From positions 1 through 13,223 of the forward strand of contig CBFDBC010000092.1 in assembly GCA_965602945.1 (NCBI GenBank): DNA of 13,223 bases, read 5' to 3'. The notes under the pieces are model-generated. The model was not told where the DNA came from, searched no databases, and was given only the letters and a program-made list of their open reading frames with translations. Positions 6,777 to 13,223 of the stretch are shown piece after piece. Position 1 is the first letter of the stretch. Every line of letters starts with the position of its first letter. This DNA is from JAUXEH01 sp965602945. Lineage in GTDB: Bacteria > Acidobacteriota > Aminicenantia > Aminicenantales > Aminicenantaceae. A program made the translations under genes and the position numbers.

Positions 6777-7094
6777 TTATGTGACGCTTTTTATCAATCC
6801 GTCCCAGAGGTCGTCGCTGATCCGTTTGTAGGCATGAAGGGCCTCGAGACCCTCTTCTGTCAGGCGGTAGATCTTCTTGCGCCGGCCGCCCCGCACGGCT
6901 GTGGCATCCCCGAACCGTGAATCGATCAAACCGCTCTTCTCCAGCCGGCTCAGGGGAAGGTGTACCGACGTCAGAGACTCAGCCTTCCCCATCACATGAG
7001 TGAGATGCTCTTGGATGGCGATAAGATAGGCTTTGTCCTCGAGGTTCAGGATGGACAGCATGACCAGCTCTTCTTTGCGTGTGATGAGTTTCAT
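6777..7094 (-). CDS. PadR-family transcriptional regulator
   Basis: This 105-residue winged-helix protein is typical of short PadR regulators (subfamily with a reduced C-terminal dimer helix). It starts with ITRKEELVMLSILNL, has a recognition-helix region VHLPLSRLEKSGLIDSR (about 44-60) and a wing with RGGRRKKIYRLTEEGLEAL (about 68-86). PadR proteins bind palindromic DNA and are usually repressors released by a ligand or stress. It is followed after 12 nt by the FtsX permease, so the two are one transcript; PadR plus such a permease is a recurring pair. The start has GGAG at 5-nt spacing. It is divergent from the beta-propeller gene, which it might also control. Confidence 0.9.
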   Translation of the reverse strand: MKLITRKEELVMLSILNLEDKAYLIAIQEHLTHVMGKAESLTSVHLPLSRLEKSGLIDSRFGDATAVRGGRRKKIYRLTEEGLEALHAYKRISDDLWDGLIKSVT

Positions 7095-7246
7095 GGGAAC
7101 TCCGGGTGTGATTTCTTTCTATACATTAGGAACATATCATCTATATAAACGAAATTGGCGGGAAAAGGTTGCGCTTTTTGTCTTTAAAATCATGCAACGA
7201 TTGTGCCTCATTTCCGTATGAACAAAGAGAAGAAAGCGAGACTACT

Positions 7247-8389
7247 ATGAATAAGCTCCTGTTGGTATTTGCAGCCCTGTGTTTCACGTGCTTTTGCTCG
7301 GAAAGATCCGACACCGTGGAGATCATCACGGAAGAAGGCGTGGAGGTCGTCCTCAATCATCTTGAGCCTTATTCCCTCAAGGGGGAGCCATCGACCTTTG
7401 TCCTGGAAGAGGCGTTTTCCATCGACTTCGAGAGAGAGGACCTGGGCGAACTGGGATTGGACGAAGTCCTGGATTTCGATGTGGATACCGGAGGAAACAT
7501 ATACTGTGTCTGCAAAACTCAGGTCTTCAAGTTCGATCCCACGGGACAGTATCTATTGAAATTCGGCAGGAAGGGAGAAGGCCCGGGGGAGTTCCAGGAG
7601 GCGGAGAGATGCCGGGTCGTGTCATCAGGCGAGTTCATGCTCTACGACTGGATAATGCGCCGGCTTCTTTTATACAGCCTGGAAGGCGAGTTCATCAGAC
7701 AAAGCGGCTTCGATGTCAAGGAAGAATTGTGGGGCAGCGACGTCGTGTTGTTGGACAACGGGGGCTACCTCTACATCGGTGCCCCGGAAGACCCGGAAGC
7801 CGCGATCCGGTACTTCCACCTGCACATCGCCGATGCCGACCTGGGTTCGAACAAGCGGCTGGCGGAAAGGATCGCATCCGAAAGCCCCTTCAACAGCACT
7901 CGAATGAACCTTCTCAACAGCTACATCAGGTATCAGGTAGCCGGGGACAGGATCTATGCCTGCAGCCAGGATAATCCCGAGTATGAGCTGAACATCTATG
8001 ACCTGGAAGGGGACCTGCTGAAGAAGATCCGGAAGGAGTACCGGAAGGTCCGGCTGTACGAGGAGTTCAAGAAACGGCGGATGGAGTGGTTTCAGAAACA
8101 CCCCCTCTCTCGAATTCACAAGATGGAGGGATACTTCCCGGATCATTATGCGCCGATCAGGCAGCTGTACGTCGATGACTTGGGCAGGATCTATACCGCT
8201 ACGTACGAACTAGGAGACCGCCCCGAGATGAAGAGGACGGACATCCTGAACGCGGACGGCGCCTTCATCGGGAGTGCCTTCCTCAAGGATGCGGAAAAGC
8301 GCAAGTTTCAGGGCGACCATCTGTATGCTCTTCATGAGAAGGAGAGCGGCTTCCAGCACCTGGTCGTGTCCCGCATGATCTGGCAGTAA
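7247..8389 (+). CDS. Secreted 6-bladed beta-propeller protein
   Basis: This 380-residue protein begins MNKLLLVFAALCFTCFC, a Sec-type signal sequence. Cysteines follow, but the lipobox is not canonical, so lipid attachment is uncertain. The mature part shows the repeat signature of bacterial 6-bladed beta-propellers, including VFKFDPTGQYLLKFGRKGEG (93-112) with GPGEF after it, a second blade around LLYSLEGEFIRQSG (141-154) and ELNIYDLEGDLLKKI (247-261). Such proteins are common in Bacteroidota and Aminicenantes, but their binding partners are mostly unknown. An upstream in-frame ATG at 7169 would add a non-signal extension, so I chose 7247. It is divergent from padR and ends 19 nt from the convergent TPR gene. 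Confidence 0.85.
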   Translation: MNKLLLVFAALCFTCFCSERSDTVEIITEEGVEVVLNHLEPYSLKGEPSTFVLEEAFSIDFEREDLGELGLDEVLDFDVDTGGNIYCVCKTQVFKFDPTGQYLLKFGRKGEGPGEFQEAERCRVVSSGEFMLYDWIMRRLLLYSLEGEFIRQSGFDVKEELWGSDVVLLDNGGYLYIGAPEDPEAAIRYFHLHIADADLGSNKRLAERIASESPFNSTRMNLLNSYIRYQVAGDRIYACSQDNPEYELNIYDLEGDLLKKIRKEYRKVRLYEEFKKRRMEWFQKHPLSRIHKMEGYFPDHYAPIRQLYVDDLGRIYTATYELGDRPEMKRTDILNADGAFIGSAFLKDAEKRKFQGDHLYALHEKESGFQHLVVSRMIWQ

Positions 8390-8408
8390 GCCGCTTCGGT
8401 CTCTACTT

Positions 8409-9875
8409 TTATTCCTGACGCGTCAGGGCCTTCTTGCAGATGTAGGCATACCAGAGGCTGTCATTGTTCCAGGATGCCAGCCTGCGGAACAGGCGGGTTG
8501 CCCGGGCCCGGCTGCCTCCCGCATTCTCGGCCAGCGCCGCGTAGTACATGAACAGCGGCTCCTGGATGTCGGCCTGGCGGAAGTACTCGACCGCGATGTC
8601 GGGATAGTCCCTCTCGAATTCGATGTAGCCGAGCAGCCCCATGTGGTATTTCAACCGCTCCGGATTTCTGCTTTCCCTGACCGTGTTCATGTAGTGGGCC
8701 GCAATAGACAGAGCCCGTGTGATGTCCTTCTGTTTGGCAGCCACGGCCGCCTCCCAAAAATACAGCATATCGGATTGGTTCTCCCTGTAAAAGGAAGGCA
8801 TGTCGGCCGTCTCCAGGACCGTGCGGCACCCCCGCAGGGCCTGCTCCGCCTCGTCGTAATCCTGGATCTCCGCATAGATAGCGGCCTTGGCCAGCTCGTA
8901 GAGGGCCACCTGGCTCATCATGTTGTTGTCGCCTGCGATCTTGATGATCCTGTCCGCCTCGGCCAGGGCCTCCTGGGGCCTGCATTCATACATGTAGGAA
9001 CGGCAGATCATGCCCATGTCCTGCACCTTGCCCTCTATCGTCGGCTCCATGTCGACGGCCTTTTGCACCGCCTCCCGGCCCTCATCATACCGGCCCAGGA
9101 ACACCAGGTTGGTCCCGATCTTCAACTGTGAATCCGTGAACAAGGGATTCTTTTCCAGGGCCTGGTTAAAGTAACCGATGGCCTCCTCGAATTTCCCCAT
9201 CCGGGAGTACAGTTCGCCCATGGAATCATAGGGGTTGGGCTGATCCGGGAGGAGACGGATGCAGTTGCGGAAGGCCTCCTCCGCTTCTGCATACTGTTCG
9301 GAATATAGGTTGACATAGCCCAATTCCAGATAGGCAGGCGCAAAATTCTCATCGATGGCCAGTGCCCGTTTCTGCTCAGCAATGGCACGGACATTATCGT
9401 CCAGGATGCGGAAGAATACCCCTAGGCGGAAATGGGTACGCTTATCGGCCGGGTACATCTTCACGAGCAGCTCGTTGAACTCTACGGCCCTGTCCGGGTC
9501 GTCACGCCCGTAATAGGCATCATAGGCCTTGATGATCATCTGCTCGCCCGCCGAAACGTCCTCCGAGAGCTCCAACGCACGCTGCAGGTCCCGCTGCAGG
9601 CTCACCGGATCGGTTGTGAACCGGGCCCGGTAGAGAAACGCCAGGGCAAAATCCGGGTCAAGCACGATAGCCGCGCTGAGCTTTTCCATGGCCGTGTCCA
9701 GGTGCAGGTTCTCCCCCTCTACCCGTGCCTGGACAAAGAGATCACGTGCTTCCCCGGACCTCGTCGTGATCGGCATTTCTGTCTGTTTGGCACACTGCGC
9801 ACACAACAATACAAGGACGAGCGTCACCGTCCCAGAGGCCAAACTTTTCCCCCAATGCTTCCCTGAGATCTGCAT
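8409..9875 (-). CDS. Exported tetratricopeptide-repeat protein
   Basis: This 488-residue protein has a signal sequence (about 8-30; LASGTVTLVLVLLCAQCAK) and no clean lipobox. TPR-like helices run through the rest. The clearest repeats are HFRLGVFFRILDDNVRAIAEQ (148-168, first half), APAYLELGYVNLYSEQYAEA (179-198), PYDSMGELYSRMGKFEEAI (215-233) and KIGTNLVFLGRYDEGREAVQ (252-271). TPRs mediate protein contacts; no enzyme domain is visible. The ATG at 9875 has GGAGG at 7-nt spacing, and an upstream in-frame GTG (9896) is less favoured. It lies about 130 nt downstream of the class V PLP gene, with a weak terminator between them, so co-transcription is uncertain. It converges on the beta-propeller gene 19 nt away. 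Confidence 0.87.
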   Translation of the reverse strand: MQISGKHWGKSLASGTVTLVLVLLCAQCAKQTEMPITTRSGEARDLFVQARVEGENLHLDTAMEKLSAAIVLDPDFALAFLYRARFTTDPVSLQRDLQRALELSEDVSAGEQMIIKAYDAYYGRDDPDRAVEFNELLVKMYPADKRTHFRLGVFFRILDDNVRAIAEQKRALAIDENFAPAYLELGYVNLYSEQYAEAEEAFRNCIRLLPDQPNPYDSMGELYSRMGKFEEAIGYFNQALEKNPLFTDSQLKIGTNLVFLGRYDEGREAVQKAVDMEPTIEGKVQDMGMICRSYMYECRPQEALAEADRIIKIAGDNNMMSQVALYELAKAAIYAEIQDYDEAEQALRGCRTVLETADMPSFYRENQSDMLYFWEAAVAAKQKDITRALSIAAHYMNTVRESRNPERLKYHMGLLGYIEFERDYPDIAVEYFRQADIQEPLFMYYAALAENAGGSRARATRLFRRLASWNNDSLWYAYICKKALTRQE

Positions 9876-9882
9876 AGCTTTC

Positions 9883-9887
9883 CCTCC
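9883..9887 (-). promoter_or_regulatory. RBS deciding the TPR protein start
   Basis: GGAGG with 7-nt spacing precedes the ATG at 9875. It lies inside the 21-nt extension that would be coded from the GTG at 9896, which has no RBS of its own. Confidence 0.7.
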
Positions 9888-9941
9888 GCTAATCACATGA
9901 TTTTAAACAGAGGAGTACACCAATCCGCGAGTGCTTGAATG

Positions 9942-9961
9942 AAAAAAACCGGATAAATCCG
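9942..9961 (-). terminator. Possible Rho-independent terminator after the PLP enzyme
   Basis: On the minus strand a 5-bp stem CGGAT/ATCCG with a TT loop is followed by seven T. The stem is short, so termination may be partial, and it could still let some transcript reach the TPR gene. Confidence 0.4.
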
Positions 9962-10007
9962 CCGTCTTTTCTCCCCCACCTGAATATAGGTCCGGGTTGG
10001 ATGGTTG

Positions 10008-11285
10008 TCAAATTCTCTGTGCCAGTTCGGCCACGATGGCCAGCGCCTTCTCGACCTCGGCCTGGCTGTTGTAGATGTGCGTGCTGAAACGCACGCCCCT
10101 CTCTCCCTGGGACCGGGGCTGCAGGCGGCCCTTCTCCCACAGCGTGTCCTGGAGCGCCTTGCCGCCCATCTTTGCCACGTTGAAAGTGGTAAGGCCGGAG
10201 CTCATCGAGGGATGCAAAGAGGTGAGGATCGAGGTCCTGGGGATGGCGGCCAGACCCTCCCGGAGGGAGTCCCCCATCTCCTTGATACGGCGGTAGATAC
10301 GGCCAGGCCCCACCTCGAAGTGGAAATCCAGGGCCTCGTCCAGGCCTGCCAACAGGGCGGCGTTGCCCGTGCCCCTCTGTGTGAGCCGGAAGCCGTTGTC
10401 CTCGTGGTTGTCCCACTGGCCGGAGGCCAGGGTGGTCCAAACCCCGTCGATCCTCTCCTCCCGGATGTAGAGCAGGCCGCTCCCGGCCGGAGCCAGGAGC
10501 CACTTGTGGGGGCTGGCATAATAGGCGTCACACCCGATGTCCTTGACATCCACCGGTATGTGTCCCACGGCCTGGGCCCCATCCACGATGGTGAAAAGAC
10601 CCTTCTCGGCCGCGTGCCGGCAGATCTCTTTTACGGGCAGGATCGTCCCGGTTCCCGAGGTGATGTGCGGAAGCGACAGCACCCGGGTCTGGGGCCCTAT
10701 GGCCTGTTTAAACGCATCTGTGATCTGTTCCGGGTCCTCGACCGGGACTGAGATCGGCACCTGTCTCCAGGTCGTCCCGTAACGCTTGGCCCGCAGCTGC
10801 CAGCCGCTGCGCCCTCCCGAGTGTTCCTTGTCGGTGGTGATGATTTCGGCGCCTTCGGGCAGGTCCAGGCCGTTGGCGAGGAAGTTCATGCCCATGGTGG
10901 CGTTCTGGGTCAGCGCGATCTCCTTGTAGTGGGCATTGATCAGCCGGCCGATCTTCTCCCGAAGCTCGACATAGGGGAAGTACCCCGACAGCAGGTCTAT
11001 GCCCCCATCACTCCAGTCGCAGTGGGCGATCTCCCTGGCATGCTTCTGCATGTGGTCGACCATCCGGTTCAACACACGTGAGGGAGGCGCCCCTATGGTA
11101 CCGGTGTTGCAGTAGGCCTCGTCCGCGGGCATGGGGAACTGGGCCCTCAGCTTACTCCAGAACCGGGCGTCTTCTCCTGAGGGCAGGGGCGGGACCTTTT
11201 CCTCTCCGGGTGCACATCTCCCATTCAGGCCGATGGCTAAGCCGGCCGCGGCCGCCGACTGCATGAATTGTCTTCTTGAGATCAT
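10008..11285 (-). CDS. Tat-exported class V PLP-dependent aminotransferase-like enzyme
   Basis: This 425-residue protein starts MISRRQFMQSAAAAGLAIGL, a twin-arginine (SRRQF) signal, so it is folded with cofactor and exported by Tat. The class V fold has TQNATMGMNF (126-135) at the phosphate-binding turn, VDGAQAVGHIPVDV (234-247; D235, Q238) and SPHKW, where K261 is the expected PLP Schiff-base lysine. Relatives are isopenicillin-N-epimerase-like and cysteine-desulfurase-like enzymes; the real substrate is open. It is about 130 nt upstream of the TPR gene on the same strand and divergent from the amidohydrolase lipoprotein. The chosen ATG (11285) has AAAGGAGG with 4-nt spacing, and a GTG 30 nt upstream lacks this. 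Confidence 0.9.
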   Translation of the reverse strand: MISRRQFMQSAAAAGLAIGLNGRCAPGEEKVPPLPSGEDARFWSKLRAQFPMPADEAYCNTGTIGAPPSRVLNRMVDHMQKHAREIAHCDWSDGGIDLLSGYFPYVELREKIGRLINAHYKEIALTQNATMGMNFLANGLDLPEGAEIITTDKEHSGGRSGWQLRAKRYGTTWRQVPISVPVEDPEQITDAFKQAIGPQTRVLSLPHITSGTGTILPVKEICRHAAEKGLFTIVDGAQAVGHIPVDVKDIGCDAYYASPHKWLLAPAGSGLLYIREERIDGVWTTLASGQWDNHEDNGFRLTQRGTGNAALLAGLDEALDFHFEVGPGRIYRRIKEMGDSLREGLAAIPRTSILTSLHPSMSSGLTTFNVAKMGGKALQDTLWEKGRLQPRSQGERGVRFSTHIYNSQAEVEKALAIVAELAQRI

Positions 11286-11289
11286 GGGG

Positions 11290-11297
11290 CCTCCTTT
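11290..11297 (-). promoter_or_regulatory. RBS deciding the PLP enzyme start
   Basis: AAAGGAGG is 4 nt from the ATG at 11285. It fixes the twin-arginine start and rules out the upstream GTG. Confidence 0.75.
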
Positions 11298-11303
11298 GGG
11301 AGC

Positions 11304-11332
11304 ATCATAATCCACATGGTTTCACGGGTCAA
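11304..11332 (-). promoter_or_regulatory. Sigma70-type promoter of the Tat-PLP enzyme
   Basis: On the minus strand TTGACC (11327-11332) is followed, after exactly 17 nt, by TATGAT (11304-11309). Transcription would begin near 11297, placing the RBS at the very 5' end of a leader of about 12 nt. Confidence 0.7.
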
Positions 11333-11377
11333 ATCCGGGCGAAGTCATGCACGAAAAAGTGTATGCCGGCACAGGGA

Positions 11378-11401
11378 TTTGTGTTATGGTAACCGCACAA
11401 A
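11378..11401 (+). promoter_or_regulatory. Inverted repeat over a possible extended -10 for the amidohydrolase
   Basis: TTTGTG (11378-11383) and CACAAA (11396-11401) form a perfect 6-bp dyad around a 12-nt centre that contains GGTAACC. The sequence TGTTATGGT (11382-11390) fits a weak extended -10 for the rightward gene, with no good -35. An operator that overlaps this promoter is possible. Confidence 0.3.
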
Positions 11402-11437
11402 ATGAGCGGATCTTCCGTTTCGGCGAGTGTCCATTCC

Positions 11438-11443
11438 AGGAGG
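11438..11443 (+). promoter_or_regulatory. RBS deciding the amidohydrolase start
   Basis: AGGAGG with 6-nt spacing places the start at 11450, which gives a correct lipoprotein signal. An in-frame ATG at 11402 would put an unsuitable polar extension before it. Confidence 0.75.
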
Positions 11444-11449
11444 AATAAC

Positions 11450-13174
11450 ATGATCAATCGTTCCCTTATCCCGCGTGTTCTGTGTCTTAGCCTGCTAGTT
11501 TCCTGTTTTCTGATGGCTTCATGCACGGTCAAAAAGGAAGCGGCCGATCTTGTCCTGACCAACGGCAAGATCGTGACCATGGGTGAAGCGATGCCCGAGG
11601 CGGAGGCCCTTGCGGTGCGCGGAGGTTATATCGTAGCCATGGGGAGTTCGTCCGACATCCAGGCTTACATCGGAGACGCGACCGAAGTGATCGACCTGGC
11701 CGGACAGCTGGCCATCCCAGGATTCATCGATGCCCACGCCCATTTCACCTCCATCGGCCAGGCCAAGCTGGGGCTCGAACTGATGCCGGTCAAGAACTGG
11801 GACGAGATCCTTGCCCTGGTCGAGGCCGCCGTCGCCGAGGCCCAACCCGGAGAATGGATCATCGGCCGCGGCTGGCATCAGGAAAAATGGGACAAGACCC
11901 CGGATCCCAACTTGGATGGGCTGCCGCTGCACAACGAGCTGAGCCGGATCTCGCCCGACAACCCGGTGCTGCTCTCCCATGCCAGCGGCCACTCCTCATT
12001 CGCCAATGCCAAAGCCATGGAACTGGCGGGGATCACAAAAGCCACGCCCGACCCACCGGGCGGCGAGATCGTCAAGGATGCCCGCGGGAACCTGGTCGGC
12101 GTCTTCCGGGAGACCGCCCAGTGGTTCCTCCGCGAGGCACGCAACGAATACCACGAGCAGCGCAGCGATGAAGTCAAGCAGGCCGAGCGCCGCCGGGTGG
12201 TGGAGATGGCGGACAAGGAATGCCTCTCCAAGGGCATAACCGGCGTGCACGATGCCGGCTCTTCCTTCGAGACCGTCGACCTGTTCAAGGAATTCGTCAA
12301 CCAGGGGAAGCTAGGGGTGCGCCTCTATGTGATGGTGCGGGAGCCCAACGACAGCCTGGAGGAGCGGATAGCCGACTACTGGATCGAAGGCCTGGGTGAC
12401 AACCACCTGACCGTGCGCTCCATCAAGCTGACCATAGACGGGGCCCTGGGGCCGCACGGCGCCTGGCTGCTCGAGCCGTACACGAGCCTGCCCACGAGCG
12501 TGGGCCTCAACACTAACACCGTGGAATACACTCGAGAGACCGCCCGCATCGCCATCGAAAAAGGTTTCCAGTTCAACGTGCACTGCATCGGCGACAGGGC
12601 AAACCAGGAGACCCTGAACATCTACGAGAGCGCGTTCAAGGCGTTCCCGCTCAAGACTGACCTTCGCTGGCGTATCGAACACGCCCAGCACCTCCATCCC
12701 GACGACATCCCGCGCTTCGGCGAGCTCAAGGTAATCCCATCCATGCAGGGCATCCACTGCACATCGGACGGCCCCTATGTGTTGAAGCGCCTGGGGGAGA
12801 AGCGGGCCGCAGAGGGGGCTTACGTGTGGCGCTCGCTCATGGATACCGGGGCCATCATCTGCAACGGCACGGACGCGCCCGTGGAGGACGTGGACCCCCT
12901 CCCCTGCTTCTACGGAACGGTGACCCGCCGCATGCCGAACGGCGAACTCTTCTATCCCGACCAGAAGATGACCCGGGAGGAGGCCCTTCGCTCCTACACA
13001 TGGAACGCCGCCTACGCCGCGTTCCAGGAGAACATCCTGGGTTCTCTGGAAACAGGCAAACTGGGCGACGTCACGGTGCTGTCCCGGGACATCATGACCA
13101 TCCCGGAGGAAGAGATCCTCACCACCGAGGTGCTCTACACCGTCGTCGGCGGGAAGGTCCTCTATCGGAAGTAA
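11450..13174 (+). CDS. Amidohydrolase family 3 (YtcJ-like) lipoprotein
   Basis: This 574-residue protein has a lipoprotein signal ending LMASC (C25), so it is anchored in the envelope. The family-3 amidohydrolase core has the small beta-sandwich start DLVLTNGKIVTM (33-44), the metal motif GFIDAHAHFTS (91-101; H96, H98), TVRSIKLTIDGALG (321-334; K326 is a plausible bridging ligand), NVHCIGDRA (376-384; H378), WRIEHAQHL (407-415; H411) and NGTDAPVE (472-479; D475). It likely hydrolyses an amide, formamide or related C-N bond. YtcJ and N-substituted formamide deformylase are relatives, but the substrate is unknown. The ATG at 11450 has AGGAGG at 6-nt spacing. It is divergent from the Tat-PLP enzyme. 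Confidence 0.92.
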   Translation: MINRSLIPRVLCLSLLVSCFLMASCTVKKEAADLVLTNGKIVTMGEAMPEAEALAVRGGYIVAMGSSSDIQAYIGDATEVIDLAGQLAIPGFIDAHAHFTSIGQAKLGLELMPVKNWDEILALVEAAVAEAQPGEWIIGRGWHQEKWDKTPDPNLDGLPLHNELSRISPDNPVLLSHASGHSSFANAKAMELAGITKATPDPPGGEIVKDARGNLVGVFRETAQWFLREARNEYHEQRSDEVKQAERRRVVEMADKECLSKGITGVHDAGSSFETVDLFKEFVNQGKLGVRLYVMVREPNDSLEERIADYWIEGLGDNHLTVRSIKLTIDGALGPHGAWLLEPYTSLPTSVGLNTNTVEYTRETARIAIEKGFQFNVHCIGDRANQETLNIYESAFKAFPLKTDLRWRIEHAQHLHPDDIPRFGELKVIPSMQGIHCTSDGPYVLKRLGEKRAAEGAYVWRSLMDTGAIICNGTDAPVEDVDPLPCFYGTVTRRMPNGELFYPDQKMTREEALRSYTWNAAYAAFQENILGSLETGKLGDVTVLSRDIMTIPEEEILTTEVLYTVVGGKVLYRK

Positions 13175-13223
13175 TCGGGATTCCAGGCCTTGCTCCCGAA
13201 GGTTGAAATCGGATGCTACTTTA

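Noticed and set aside
7095..7160. PadR-type operator (ATGT-N8-ACAT) in the padR upstream region
   Set aside because: The area is AT-rich with repeated ACAT words, but these are direct rather than inverted and no clear dyad is present.
13175..13199. Terminator after the amidohydrolase (TCGGGA/TCCCGA, 13-nt loop)
   Set aside because: The stem has only 6 bp, a long loop and no T-tract after it.

Overview
The window looks like a chromosomal segment of a GC-rich, Gram-negative bacterium. Several gene types are common in Acidobacteriota-like lineages, especially Candidatus Aminicenantes: a MacB/FtsX permease with an N-terminal prefix directly behind a PadR regulator, a secreted 6-bladed beta-propeller protein, a TPR protein with a signal sequence, a DUF3795 protein and REP-like hairpins. 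This placement is an inference from gene content and is not proven. No tRNA, rRNA, CRISPR array, complete insertion sequence or phage gene was seen.

Left part (1-1762). A perfect 28-bp inverted repeat (REP/REPIN-like) abuts what looks like the last codons of a broken membrane-protein gene. A leftward pair follows: a 39-codon acidic small ORF whose end overlaps the start of a class I SAM-dependent methyltransferase. Divergent from this pair is a Cys-rich DUF3795 gene. The divergent gap holds a perfect TATAAT and a 16-bp palindrome.

Middle (1759-7094, all leftward). A PfkB-type sugar kinase, a 33-codon small ORF and a uroporphyrinogen-decarboxylase-family (URO-D) protein form a tight unit. The URO-D gene overlaps DUF3795 tail to tail by 4 nt. 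A strong hairpin terminator separates this unit from an upstream PadR regulator plus large FtsX-type ABC permease pair. The permease starts at TTG.

Right part (7169-13223). A secreted beta-propeller protein is read rightward. Converging on it is a TPR protein. Upstream of that, on the same strand, is a Tat-exported class V PLP enzyme with a good sigma70-type promoter. Divergent from the PLP enzyme is a lipoprotein of amidohydrolase family 3 (YtcJ-like). Most right-hand products carry export signals, which suggests envelope or periplasmic handling of amino or amide compounds, but the substrates cannot be read from sequence. No clearly new multi-gene system stands out. The most novel items are the two untracked small ORFs embedded in tight operons, the kinase/URO-D pairing and the REP-like elements.
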